Shown: positions 1 through 9,540, counted from the stretch's first letter. The stretch is DNA of 64,000 nt from Mycoavidus cysteinexigens (GCF_003966915.1 NZ_AP018150.1:1054001-1118000), one strand, 5' to 3'. The notes: generated by a model not told the origin, from the letters alone. Made by a program: numbers and translations.

Positions 1-3000
1 GAGAGTGGGTCTTCACCGCTTGGCTGGTCTGAGTTTGTCAAGCTCGTAGACGACATCTTCGGCGACATACAAAGGACGCTGCATAACGAACTCGCCCTTA
101 CCGTGCAGCAACAACACCAACAACTTAAGCATCAGCAAGGAATAGAGTTGAGATCGAAGAAAGAGCCGCTGGCGATCTTAGGTGAAAATATCGAAGAAGA
201 ATATTTCGCGGCTTGGGAAGAGCCGGGGGAAATTCAGGATGGCCTGGCGATGTATGTTGTCCCGCACGCGACGACCATCACGGATAGACAGACCACTTTT
301 AATTTAGAGGAAGCCGTTAGGGTCTTTCTGACGCAAAAGAATGATTCTGGTCAGAAAACGCAGGTGCTGCTGCTGCAGGGAAAAGCGGGGGCAGGAAAAT
401 CGACGTTTAACCGACAGTTGGCGCGCCGCTTGTGGCGAGAATACAGTGCCGCGCCTGCTCCGGATAAGCTACCAATCCCGCTTTATATTTCTTTGCCAAC
501 GGTGAAAGAGCCGAACGAAAATCTGATCGGCCAGTATTTATCGAAGAAGTGCGGTTTTTCGCCGGAGCAGATCGAAGTCTTGCGCCAAAGCCAGCGCTTT
601 ATTTTGATTTTGGATGGCTATGATGAAATTCCGGCGGAACACCGCAACTTATATGCCGATGAAAAACTAGACAAATGGCAAGCTAAAATCATGATCAGTA
701 GCCGGCCTGAGTATTTATCAGAAGGCTATCAAAACCATTTTCAGCCGCGAGGTTATTCGCGCTCTTTGCTGGAGTATGAGCTTGCCCCGTTTTCGGAACA
801 AGTGATTGAGAACTATATTGATCAGTATGTTAAGCATGCTCGCCCCCCGTGGAATGCGCAAGCCTATCGAGACGCATTAGACCGTATTCCCAATGTCAAA
901 GAGTTATTAGGCACGCCCTTTTTGCTCAAAATGGCCTTGATTGTTCTGCCCACACTAGAAGACGCAACACAGGGCCTAACGCGTATCAAGTTATATGAGC
1001 AGTTTATGCGTACTTGGTTTGAGCGTTCTCTCGCTCGTCTAGATGGGATCCGATTGACGCAGGCCCAGAAGACGGCTTTTCAGCGCTTAAAAGAAGAAGG
1101 CTTTACCGAGCATAGCGAGCGTTTTAACGCCGATTTTGCGCTGGCGATGTATGAGGCCAAAACAACCGTCGCGGAGTATTCAGCCATCCCTCGCAGAGGG
1201 GCGCCACAAAATAAACAGTACGAGGCCTTTCTGAGCAGCAAAGATGAAGAGAAAAATCTACTGCGTTTTAGTGCGCCGCTGATTCGTCAGAACCAACACT
1301 ATCGATTTATTCATAAATCGATTCAAGATTATTTAGTGGCGCGAGCCGTGTGGGAAGAGCTCGAAAACTCAAGCGGACGGGATGTGTCCATGGGTGTGGA
1401 GCCGCTGAGCGGGATCAAAGCGATGCGCCTGTTATTGGAAGAACTCGACGCTTCCATTCAGGTGGATTCATCCGCGTTATTGAACCACTTCAATTTAGTG
1501 GAAGATTTAGCCATCCAAGGCTTTTTAGTCGAGCGTCTTCAACAGAACAGAGCACTGGTGAAGCCATTGTTGGCCTGGATCAAAGCCTCAACGACCGAAA
1601 AAAGCGCGAGCACAGCAGCAGCCAACGCCATCACGATCTTAGTCAAAGCAGAGGTGCCGTTTACGAGAGCGGATTTAAAGAGGATTCGAATTGTTGGAGC
1701 CGATCTCAGTTATGGGATATTTGATCACACGCAATTTTCGGGGGCAGATCTCCGGAAGGTCAACTTGCAAGGGGTTTGGCTGCGCGGTGCAGATTTAAGC
1801 GGCGCACAGATGGAAGCGGTGCAGTTTGGGGAAAAGCCTTCTTTACTGCTTGCAGCAGGTGTTAGAGCGTGCTGTTATTCACCCGATGGACGCTGGTTAG
1901 CTGTCACACAGGACTATACCATCCAGCTGTATGATGCGCACGCCCTGGAACTTATCTACACCTTCGAAGGACATATCTCGATGGTCAATAGCGTGGTGTT
2001 TTCGCCGGATAGCAAAATGCTCGTCTCGGTGAGCTGGGACCACGTCAAGTTGTGGTCGGTGGAAGACAAGATGCGCCTCCTGAAAACCTTCAAAGGACAT
2101 ACCCAGGGTGCTAATAGTGTGGTGTTTTCGCCGGATGGCAAAATGCTCGCCTCGGGGAGCCGGGACCATACCGTTAAGCTTTGGTCGTTGGATGATAAGG
2201 CGGCGGCTCTCTTGAAAGTCTTCAAGGGGCATACCGCCTCGGTTGAGAGCGTGGCGTTTTCGCCGGATGGTAAAACGCTCGCCTCGGGCAGTGATTTCAG
2301 CGACCGGACCGTTAAGCTTTGGTCGTTGGACGACAAGGCGGCTCTCTTGAAAACCTTCAAGGGCCATACCTGGTCAGTTAAGAGCGTGGTGTTTTCGCCG
2401 GATGGTAAAACGCTCGCCTCGGGCAGTGATGACCATACCGTCAAGCTGTGGGCGGTGGAGGACGAGATGCGCCTCCTGAAAACCTTCGAGGGGCATACCT
2501 TATGGGTTAAGAGCGTGGTGTTTTCGCCAAACGGCAAAACGCTTGCCTCGGGAAGTTCGGACCATACCGTGAAGCTGTGGTCGGTGGAAGACGAGACGCG
2601 CTCCCCGAAAACCTTCGCCGGTCATGCCGGCGGGGTTAATAGCGTGGTGTTTTCGAAGGACGGAAAAACGCTTACCTCGGGAAGTGAGGACCGGACTGTT
2701 AAATTTTGGTCGGTGGACGGTGAGATGCACAGCCCGAAAACCTTCGCCGGTCATGCCGGCAGGGTTAATAGCGTAGTGTTTTCGAAGGACGGCAAAATGC
2801 TTGCCTCGGGCAGTTATGACATGACCGTCAAGCTGTGGGCGGTGGAGGACGGGATGCGTCTCCTGAAAACCTTCGAGGGGCATACCTTATCTGTTACTAG
2901 CGTGGTGTTTTCGCCGGATGGCACAATACTCGCCTCAGTGAGTGATGGGGACTCTACCCTCAAGCTGTGGGCGGTTGAGGACGGGATGCGTCTCCTGAAG

Positions 3001-6000
3001 ACCTTCGAGGGGTATAGGTATAGCGGCGGGTTTAAGATCGTGGCGTTTTCGCCAGACGGCAAAACACTTGTCTCGGGGAGTGATGATCATACCGTTAGGC
3101 TGTGGGCGGTAAATGGTGAAAAGAACCGGCAGAAAATCTTTAAGGGCCATACCTCCTCTGTTTTTAGCGTGGTTTATTCGCCAAGCGGTGCGCAGATCGC
3201 CTCGGGCAGTAGTGACATGACCGTCAAGCTGTGGTCGGTGGAAGACGAGACGTGTCCTCTGAAAACCTTCGAGGGGCATACCCATGAGGTTACTAGCGTG
3301 GTGTTTTCGCCGGACGGCAAAACGCTTGCCTCGAGCAGTAGTGACATGACCGTCAAGCTGTGGTCGGTGGAGGACGGGGCACATCTCCTGAAAACCTTCG
3401 AGGGGCATACCTTATATGTTACTAGCGTGGTGTTTTCGCCGGACGGCAAAACGCTCGCCTCGGGGAGTTTTGACCGGACCGTCAAGCTGTGGTCGGTCGA
3501 CTCAGGTCAGTTGCTTACCACCATTGAAGGCATTAATGGGGACGTCACGGCAGTTGCTTGGAAAACCATCGCTGAAGGTAATTGGTTGGTGACGGGCAGT
3601 GGGGATAAAGCGGTTCGTCTGTGGCAAGTGAAGCAACAGGACGGCCAGCTGCGCGTGCTTTTACGCTGGGCTTCAACGCAAACAGCGCTTACAGCCGCCG
3701 GTGCCTCTATCCAAAACGTGCAGGGGTTAAGTTTGGTGAATGCGCAGTTGTTAAAGCAGTGCGGTGCGGTAGGGAGCCCGTTATCGCCAATCACATTCTC
3801 ACAGCGTCAGCCGCAAGCGGAAAATCAAGAAGAAGCCGAAAAACTGTACGGAGATGGGGTAGAGAAGGCTAAAGCTGAGTATGAAAAAAATTCGGGTGAT
3901 CCGCAAGCAAAACAAAACTTAGAGGCGATACATAATAAATACTTCCCTTCTTTGAATAGGCTTCCAGAGCTAGGTGCCGTATTTAACCAGGAAAAAAGCA
4001 AGCAGGTGGATTATTTGTTTGAAAAGGTATTGTCGATGCTGGGTTCTTTAGCGTTGCACAATACACCCAGCCTGTTTCTGGTGTATGCGCACGATAATCC
4101 AGCGTGTGGACAGGCGGATGCACAGACGTCTCAATATTTAATCGAGAAGTTATCTCAAATTCGGGTCAATCTCTATTCAGATCAAACGCCGATGGCGCAA
4201 CCGGATTCAAGGGCCTCGGAGGAGTTGAAAAGGGATGGCAAGCTAGAGGATATCTTAACCAGTCAGCTCTGTTTGTTGCCAACTCGATTAAGAGCCGATG
4301 TGGAACCGGTTGATAAGGTCGTGGTGTGTTGTTCTGAGGTATTAGAAAAATACCTGAAAGAATGGCCGTACTATGAAAGTTTTTATCAGGAACTTCAAAA
4401 AGCTTATCACAAAGACTGTGAACAAGCAGGTACTTTTGCCATTCGTGAGGTGGTGAGAAGGTTTTCACAAGAAGAAGACTATAAGGTAGGGTTCCATCAT
4501 GTGTTGACGGAAATGGCTTTTTTGCAAATCCGAGCAGAGCAGCGCAAAAATCAGCACGGCATTATCCCGGTTTCGCTCGCCCCAAAGAGCGCTAAGGAAT
4601 GCCTGGGGCATTTTATTTCTCAGACCACCGTTCACATGGAGGATATTCCCCGATTTGAGGCGCAAGCTCGAGCAGGACAAGAAGTGTATCCGAATCAAAG
4701 CCGGCACTGGGTGCTGTTTAAACTGATCGAGCGGCTGTTAGTGGATCGCCATGAAGCCCAAACATTTCTGAACAAGTTTTGGCAGGGGTACAGCGAGTGT
4801 ATTTTTCAGTTAAAGGATAAGTCTTCAACATTGAGCGGGTTTGAGTTTGTCGAGTTCGTAGACGGCATCTTTGGCAACATAGAAAGAGCGCTGCACAACG
4901 CGCTTGCCCTGACTGTGCAGCAACAACAGCAACATCTTAAACATCAGCAAGATTATTTAGTGGCGCGCGGAATATGGGAAGAGTTGGATAACTCGGCTGG
5001 AGTAGATGTATCGACGGGTTCTGAGCCGTTGAATGGGATGAGAAATGTGGAAGATTTATGGGTAGACCTGAAAGATTCGGATCAGATCGATCAAGAGAGG
5101 TTATTGAACCGGTTGAATCTGGTGGAGGATGCCGCGATTCAGGGCTTTCTAGTGGAGCGGGTAGAGCAGGACAGGAGGCTGGTGAAGCCGCTGCTGGCGT
5201 GGATCAAAGCCTCAAAGCAGACAGACTCCGTGAGTCAAGGGGCGGCGAATGCCATGACAATCCTGGTCAGAGCGGGGATTCAGTTTAATGGAATGGATTT
5301 AAAGGGGATCCGGATCCCTGGAGCGGATCTGAGTTTTGGGATGTTGGATTCAGCGCAGTTGCAGGGATCGGATTTAAGCGGGGTGAAGCTTCGTACAAGC
5401 TGGCTACGCGAGGCGAATTTAAGCCGCGCGCAGATGGCTGGGGTGCAGTTTGGTGAATGGGCGTATTTGCAAGAAGAGAGCACGGTCCATTCCTGTGCGT
5501 ATTCACCGGATGGGAAAACCTGTGCGATGGGTCTTGCAAACGGCAAGATCAACCTCTATGACACCTCAAGCTGGGCAAAAATCCACACCTTAGAAGGACA
5601 TATCTCCTCTGTTTATAGCGTGGTGTATTCGCCGAGCGGAGCGCAGATCGCCTCGGGCAGTAAGGACGGGACGGTGCGGCTGTGGGGCGCGCACAGCGGC
5701 GCGGCGGGGCGCGCCTTAAAAGGGCATACCTCCTCTGTTAATAGCGTGACGTATTCGCCGAGCGGAGCGCAGATCGCCTCGGGCAGTGATGACAAGACGG
5801 TACGACTGTGGGACGCGCACAGCGGCGCGGCGGGGCACACCTTAGAAGGGCATACCTCCGCTGTTTTGAGCGTGGTGTATTCGCCGAACGGAACGCAGAT
5901 CGCCTCGGGCAGTGGTGACCATACGGTGCGGCTGTGGGACGCGCACAGCGGCACGGCGGAGCACACCTTAGAAGGACATATCTCCTCTGTTTATAGCGTG

Positions 6001-7362
6001 GTGTATTCGCCGAGCGGCGCGCAGATTGCCTTCGGCAGTGGTGAGAGGACGGTGCGGCTGTGGGACGCGCACAGCGGCACGGCGGGGCACACCTTAGAAG
6101 GCCATACCGCCTCCGTTAGGAGCGTGGTGTATTCGCCGGATGGAGGGCAACTCGCCTCGGGCAGTATGGACAATACGATGCGGCTGTGGGACGTGCACAG
6201 CGGTGCCCTCGTGCACACCTTAGACGGACATACAGGTCCAGTTTTGAGCGTGCAGTATTCGCCGAGCGGCGCGCAGATTGCCTCGGGCAGCCATGATAAG
6301 ACAGTGCGGTTATGGGACGTTCAAGGCGAGGCGCTCGACCTCACCTTGACTGGCCATACCGACTCTGTTTTGAGCGTGGTGTATTCGCCAAGCGGTGATC
6401 AGATCGCCTCGGGCAGTGATGACAATACGGTGCGGCTGTGGGACGCGCACAGCGGCGCGGCGGTGCGCACCTTAGAAGGCCATACCTCCTCTGTTTTTAG
6501 CGTGGTGTATTCGCCAAGCGGTGCGCAGATCGCCTCGGGCAGTTGGGACAATACGGTGCGTCTGTGGGACGCGCAAAGCGGAGCGGCGGGGCACACCTTA
6601 GAAGGGCATGCAGACTCTGTTAATAGCGTGGTGTATTCGCCGAGCGGAGCGCAGATCGCCTCGGGCAGTGAGGACAATACGGTGCGGCTGTGGGATGTGA
6701 AAAGCGGCGCGGCTGGGCACACCTTAGAAGGGCATGCAGACTCTGTTAATAGTGTGGTGTATTCGCCGAGCGGTGATCAGATCGCCTCGGGCAGTGAGGA
6801 CAATACGGTGCGGCTGTGGGATGTGAAAAGCGGCGCGGCGGGACACATCTTAGAAGGCCATACCGACGCTGTTTGGAGCGTGGTGTATTCACCGAGCGGC
6901 GCGCAGATCGCCTCGGGCAGTGATGACAATACGGTGCGGCTGTGGGACGCGCAAAGCGGCGCCGCTGGGCACACTTTAGTAGGACATACCTCCACTGTTT
7001 CGAGCGTGGTGTATTCGCCGAGCGGTGATCAGATTGCCTCGGGCAGTGAGGACGAAACGGTGCGGCTGTGGGAAGTGACCTCGGGCACGTGTCTCAGAGT
7101 GATTCAGACGTTTAGTCGTTCAGTTTATAGTGTGGCCTGGACGGAGTTGAATGGACACCAGTATTTAGTGACAGGTAGCGAAGATCAGTCCGTGCGACAC
7201 TGGGAGATCCCAAAAGACGGCGCCGGCTATCAGGCGAAACTGTGCTGGAGTACTAGGCATGACGTGCTGAATGTGACGGAGATGCGGATTGAAGGGGTGC
7301 AAGGCTTAAGCGAGATGAATAGACGTCTTTTGAAGCAGCGTGGGGCAGTCGGCGGTGCATGA
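1..7362 (+). CDS. Double-module NLR/STAND-like protein: NACHT, pentapeptide repeats, 14 WD40 blades, TIR-like linker, second pentapeptide and 14 WD40 blades (5' partial)
   Basis: The frame is open from base 1, so the GTG at 103 is internal and the start lies outside the window. The first codons resemble codons around 4830-4950, just before the second module. Numbering from 103: Walker A GKAGAGKST about residues 93-101, Walker B FILILDGYDE about 166-175, then the SSRPEYL motif typical of NACHT proteins. Pentapeptide-like repeats (GADLS, GADLR) span about 520-580. Fourteen WD40 blades of about 42 residues follow (586-1180). A linker of about 390 residues contains a TIR-like region beginning SLFLVYAHDN (about 1320-1465). 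The second module has pentapeptides (about 1720-1785) and 14 more blades (1790-2375) but no NACHT. STAND proteins with WD40 are ligand-sensing switches; here the ligand is unknown. A role in phage defence or host interaction is inference. The 3' end is LLKQRGAVGGA. Confidence 0.85.
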   Translation, partial: ESGSSPLGWSEFVKLVDDIFGDIQRTLHNELALTVQQQHQQLKHQQGIELRSKKEPLAILGENIEEEYFAAWEEPGEIQDGLAMYVVPHATTITDRQTTFNLEEAVRVFLTQKNDSGQKTQVLLLQGKAGAGKSTFNRQLARRLWREYSAAPAPDKLPIPLYISLPTVKEPNENLIGQYLSKKCGFSPEQIEVLRQSQRFILILDGYDEIPAEHRNLYADEKLDKWQAKIMISSRPEYLSEGYQNHFQPRGYSRSLLEYELAPFSEQVIENYIDQYVKHARPPWNAQAYRDALDRIPNVKELLGTPFLLKMALIVLPTLEDATQGLTRIKLYEQFMRTWFERSLARLDGIRLTQAQKTAFQRLKEEGFTEHSERFNADFALAMYEAKTTVAEYSAIPRRGAPQNKQYEAFLSSKDEEKNLLRFSAPLIRQNQHYRFIHKSIQDYLVARAVWEELENSSGRDVSMGVEPLSGIKAMRLLLEELDASIQVDSSALLNHFNLVEDLAIQGFLVERLQQNRALVKPLLAWIKASTTEKSASTAAANAITILVKAEVPFTRADLKRIRIVGADLSYGIFDHTQFSGADLRKVNLQGVWLRGADLSGAQMEAVQFGEKPSLLLAAGVRACCYSPDGRWLAVTQDYTIQLYDAHALELIYTFEGHISMVNSVVFSPDSKMLVSVSWDHVKLWSVEDKMRLLKTFKGHTQGANSVVFSPDGKMLASGSRDHTVKLWSLDDKAAALLKVFKGHTASVESVAFSPDGKTLASGSDFSDRTVKLWSLDDKAALLKTFKGHTWSVKSVVFSPDGKTLASGSDDHTVKLWAVEDEMRLLKTFEGHTLWVKSVVFSPNGKTLASGSSDHTVKLWSVEDETRSPKTFAGHAGGVNSVVFSKDGKTLTSGSEDRTVKFWSVDGEMHSPKTFAGHAGRVNSVVFSKDGKMLASGSYDMTVKLWAVEDGMRLLKTFEGHTLSVTSVVFSPDGTILASVSDGDSTLKLWAVEDGMRLLKTFEGYRYSGGFKIVAFSPDGKTLVSGSDDHTVRLWAVNGEKNRQKIFKGHTSSVFSVVYSPSGAQIASGSSDMTVKLWSVEDETCPLKTFEGHTHEVTSVVFSPDGKTLASSSSDMTVKLWSVEDGAHLLKTFEGHTLYVTSVVFSPDGKTLASGSFDRTVKLWSVDSGQLLTTIEGINGDVTAVAWKTIAEGNWLVTGSGDKAVRLWQVKQQDGQLRVLLRWASTQTALTAAGASIQNVQGLSLVNAQLLKQCGAVGSPLSPITFSQRQPQAENQEEAEKLYGDGVEKAKAEYEKNSGDPQAKQNLEAIHNKYFPSLNRLPELGAVFNQEKSKQVDYLFEKVLSMLGSLALHNTPSLFLVYAHDNPACGQADAQTSQYLIEKLSQIRVNLYSDQTPMAQPDSRASEELKRDGKLEDILTSQLCLLPTRLRADVEPVDKVVVCCSEVLEKYLKEWPYYESFYQELQKAYHKDCEQAGTFAIREVVRRFSQEEDYKVGFHHVLTEMAFLQIRAEQRKNQHGIIPVSLAPKSAKECLGHFISQTTVHMEDIPRFEAQARAGQEVYPNQSRHWVLFKLIERLLVDRHEAQTFLNKFWQGYSECIFQLKDKSSTLSGFEFVEFVDGIFGNIERALHNALALTVQQQQQHLKHQQDYLVARGIWEELDNSAGVDVSTGSEPLNGMRNVEDLWVDLKDSDQIDQERLLNRLNLVEDAAIQGFLVERVEQDRRLVKPLLAWIKASKQTDSVSQGAANAMTILVRAGIQFNGMDLKGIRIPGADLSFGMLDSAQLQGSDLSGVKLRTSWLREANLSRAQMAGVQFGEWAYLQEESTVHSCAYSPDGKTCAMGLANGKINLYDTSSWAKIHTLEGHISSVYSVVYSPSGAQIASGSKDGTVRLWGAHSGAAGRALKGHTSSVNSVTYSPSGAQIASGSDDKTVRLWDAHSGAAGHTLEGHTSAVLSVVYSPNGTQIASGSGDHTVRLWDAHSGTAEHTLEGHISSVYSVVYSPSGAQIAFGSGERTVRLWDAHSGTAGHTLEGHTASVRSVVYSPDGGQLASGSMDNTMRLWDVHSGALVHTLDGHTGPVLSVQYSPSGAQIASGSHDKTVRLWDVQGEALDLTLTGHTDSVLSVVYSPSGDQIASGSDDNTVRLWDAHSGAAVRTLEGHTSSVFSVVYSPSGAQIASGSWDNTVRLWDAQSGAAGHTLEGHADSVNSVVYSPSGAQIASGSEDNTVRLWDVKSGAAGHTLEGHADSVNSVVYSPSGDQIASGSEDNTVRLWDVKSGAAGHILEGHTDAVWSVVYSPSGAQIASGSDDNTVRLWDAQSGAAGHTLVGHTSTVSSVVYSPSGDQIASGSEDETVRLWEVTSGTCLRVIQTFSRSVYSVAWTELNGHQYLVTGSEDQSVRHWEIPKDGAGYQAKLCWSTRHDVLNVTEMRIEGVQGLSEMNRRLLKQRGAVGGA

Positions 7363-7415
7363 TCGCTGAGCGCTTCAAACAGGACGGCCTGGCGTGGGGA
7401 GTCGGGCCTCGGCCC

Positions 7416-7473
7416 AATCCGACTGTTGGGGGGCAGTCGGGTTAGGATAGGGGCATTTAACATAAGCCCCTAT
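7416..7473 (+). terminator. Two consecutive hairpins after the first NLR-like gene
   Basis: A 10-pair stem with one G-T pair (7416-7425 with 7434-7443) is followed by a perfect 8-pair stem (7447-7454 with 7466-7473, ATAGGGGC/GCCCCTAT). Both lie 50-110 bases after the stop. There is no long T-run, so termination is plausible but unproven. Confidence 0.4.
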
Positions 7474-7740
7474 TCTTGACAGCTTTTAACTATAAATTAT
7501 AAAAACTAATCGTTTTAAGCTATGGCGTGGCTCGCCCCAAATGTATGTGCTGCAGCGCAGCGGATAATCTCTTCATTCACCTTAACGGTCTTCACGCGTA
7601 TACTAAAGACGCAATATGTAGAGCGTGGAACCTTGAATTTCATAGTGCATTTCATAATGCTCTACAAAAATTCGGCGGACCTCTCTACTTGCGTATAAAA
7701 TAATATTTATGCAAACTCCATTCTTATGGAGCGAAAGTAT
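7474..7740. other. AT-rich gap without recognised gene
   Basis: No convincing reading frame, tRNA or repeat was seen between the hairpins and the insertion sequence. The last bases before the insertion sequence (TAT at 7738-7740) do not match the three bases after it (ATA), so no target duplication is visible. Confidence 0.4.
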
Positions 7741-7757
7741 TGACCTGCTCCCCGTAA

Positions 7758-8611
7758 TTAGCTACATATCTGAGTAGAATCCGAGGGTTTAAATTGATAT
7801 ATAGCCGCAAACTCAGTAGGGGTGTTATACGCTAGGGCACTATGGGGGCGAGCTAAATTGTAATCTTGCCGCCACCCTTCAATAAGAGTACGTGCCTCAT
7901 GCAAACTCAAGAACCAATGAACATTGAGACACTCATCTCGAAAGCGCCCGTTAAAGCTCTCGATATAGGCGTTCTGGGTTGGTTTCCAGGTTGTGTAAAA
8001 ACTAGGTTGACGCCGCGTTTATGCGCCCATGCATCGAGCATTTGGCTGGTAAACTCGGGCCCATGATCCACGCGAATCATCTTCGGCAAAGCGCGATGTT
8101 GAGCGATACGATCCAACACCCGAGTGACCCGCAGCCCAGAAATTGAGGTATCGACTTCTATGGCTAGGCTCTCCTTGGTAAAATCATCGACCACGTTCAA
8201 ACAACGTATGCGTCTCCCATTATCCAAAGCGTCATGGACGAAATCCATAGACCACGCATGGTTCGGCTGTTCCCGTAATTGCAAAGGCACTCTTTCAGTT
8301 AAGCCAATTCGTTTGCGATGACGCTTTCTCACCGCCAAGCCAGCCTGCCTATACAATCTATACACTCGCTTAACATTGATGGCCCAGCCTTCTCGTTTCA
8401 GGAGTATATGGATGCGCCGATAGCCAAAGCGCCTCCTCTCGTTAGCCAATACGCTTATGCGTTCTCTCACCTGACCATCGGAATCGCCTTTGGACTCATA
8501 ATGCAGTACCGAAGTCGATAATTTGACGAGCCCACACGCTCGGCGTTCTGACAGCTGCCACTCCGCTTTTAGAAGCGCTACTGCTTCTCGCCTAGCTTGC
8601 GGGCTCACCAC
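7758..8611 (-). pseudogene. IS3-family transposase orfB, frameshifted
   Basis: An integrase-type DDE transposase. The first Asp lies in WSMDFVHD and the second in IRVDHGPEFTSQ. The frame then changes at TQPGNQPRTPISRA. Reading one frame over restores the expected QNAYIESFNGRFRDE, with the catalytic Glu, and continues to ARPHSALAYNTPTEF and a stop at 7758-7760. A single base appears lost around 7990, where the family normally reads PGKPTQNAY. The total of 854 bases is one short of a whole number of codons. The protein made from the uncorrected frame lacks the catalytic Glu. Confidence 0.85.
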
Positions 8612-8868
8612 TTTCGGGAGACTACGTCCTTCAACGCTGCATTATCCAATAAAGCTTCTGCCAATAAACGCTTCAGTTTGTTATTTTCTCCTTCTAGAGC
8701 CTTTAGGCGTTTGGCATCTGAAACTTCCATTCCTCCATATTTTTCCTTCCATTTGTAGTAGGTCGATTTAGAAAAACCATGCTGCCGGCACAGTTCTTCT
8801 ACTCCTAAGCCCGCTTCTCCATCCCTTAAAAATCTTATGATTTGCTCTTCGCTAAATCTTTGCTTCAT
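8605..8868 (-). CDS. IS3-family transposase orfA
   Basis: An 87-residue protein with an N-terminal helix-turn-helix (FSEEQIIRFLRDGEAG through HGFSKSTYYKWKEKYGG) and a leucine-rich coiled segment (LKALEGENNKLKRLLAEAL). This is the standard layout of IS3 OrfA, which binds the element's ends. Its end overlaps the start of orfB (GTG at 8611) by seven bases. Such overlaps usually allow a -1 ribosomal frameshift that makes the OrfAB fusion transposase. This reading frame looks intact. Confidence 0.85.
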   Translation of the reverse strand: MKQRFSEEQIIRFLRDGEAGLGVEELCRQHGFSKSTYYKWKEKYGGMEVSDAKRLKALEGENNKLKRLLAEALLDNAALKDVVSRKW

Positions 8869-8930
8869 CGTCCTTCCTTATTACTGTGGACTCTATTATC
8901 TTATGAAGCTAATTTCGGGGGCAGGTCAAT

Positions 8931-9235
8931 ATGTCTGAGAATAAATTACACCGCGAAAGCCATTTGCGGTATAGCCAGAGCTAAATCATTGACCAGTGAG
9001 GAGCACAAAGCAATTGCAAAAAGCTGTTGCTGCAAGATGGGATATCAGCCGCTATGAGGGCGTTACAAAGGCCCACCACAGCGGCGTTATTAAAATTGGG
9101 AATATAGAAGTGGAATGTGCTGTGCTCAGCGATGGAGTTCACGTTCTTTCAGAGCGGGTATTAGCCAAGGTTTTCAGTAGAGAAATGCTTGATGGCTTGT
9201 ATTCATCACAAACGCCAGAATTTTTTTTCACGTAA
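8931..9235 (+). pseudogene. P63C-domain protein remnant, two frameshifts and 3' truncation
   Basis: An ATG lies two bases after the end of the insertion sequence. Frame 1 gives MSENKLHR. A one-base shift then gives KAICGIARAKSLTSEEHKAIAK, and a second shift in an A-run near 9010 gives AVAARWDISRYEG and later IEVECAVLSDGVHVLSER. The pattern 'GG.ARA.SLT.EE...IA..A..ARW' followed by 'I.CAVL.DG.RVLSER' is that of P63C-domain proteins, a phage- and plasmid-associated family of unknown function. The family is longer, so the 3' part is missing. The insertion sequence separates the gene from any upstream promoter. Confidence 0.6.
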
Positions 9236-9333
9236 AAGTTCTGGTAAAGAGTTTATTAGAAAATAGCTTTTCTTATAATTTTTTCTCAAATATCAAGTCA
9301 CATAATATGTAAAGTAGATCCGACCAATCAGAA

Positions 9334-9540
9334 GTGCTTTCTAATGATGCCATTCTGACTTTGATAAAGAGGTTACAAAATAATCAAGATAGAAATGAGC
9401 GTTATGATGCTGCTCGCGCACTAGCCAAGCAGAAAATGTTGCCCATCAAAGTGATCTTGGACTTAACGTTTCTGATGAAGAAAGATAAAGAGGGTGTCGC
9501 GAAAGCTTCTCGAGCGTTAGAATTTAATTTTCTAAGTTAA
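9334..9540 (+). CDS. Short helical, HEAT-like ORF, probably a fragment
   Basis: A GTG-started frame of 68 residues, rich in helix-forming residues, with the segment ERYDAARALAKQKMLPIKVI resembling one HEAT/armadillo-type repeat. The frame is open for seven codons upstream of the GTG with no clear ribosome site. It sits between a dead P63C gene and a dead transposase, so it may be the tail of a lost gene, perhaps another repeat protein of the NLR cluster. No function is assigned. Confidence 0.3.
   Translation: MLSNDAILTLIKRLQNNQDRNERYDAARALAKQKMLPIKVILDLTFLMKKDKEGVAKASRALEFNFLS

Larger units (their letters stand above)
7741..8928 (-). mobile_element. IS3-family insertion sequence, probably IS407-like group, inactivated
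   Basis: The element is 1188 bp with imperfect inverted ends. The left end reads TGACCTGCTCCCCGTAATTA and the complement of the right end reads TGACCTGCCCCCGAAATTAG; they stay alike for about 27 bases with one gap. It carries orfA and orfB on the minus strand in the usual overlapping arrangement. The orfA sequence (KQRFSEEQII start, leucine-rich second half) resembles IS407-type orfA. orfB has a frameshift, so the copy is probably immobile on its own. No direct repeat flanks it, which suggests later rearrangement. A solo end of the same type occurs at 21278-21325. Confidence 0.85.

Noticed and set aside
1897-3485. Several long minus-strand frames opposite the WD40 arrays, repeated again opposite 5600-7000
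   Set aside because: They are mirror translations of the 126-base repeat. Each repeats the same peptide and lacks a ribosome site, while the plus-strand frame has clear domains.
5590-7060. CRISPR-like or satellite array suggested by regular repeats
   Set aside because: The 126-base period encodes 42-residue WD40 blades in one continuous frame, without unique spacers.
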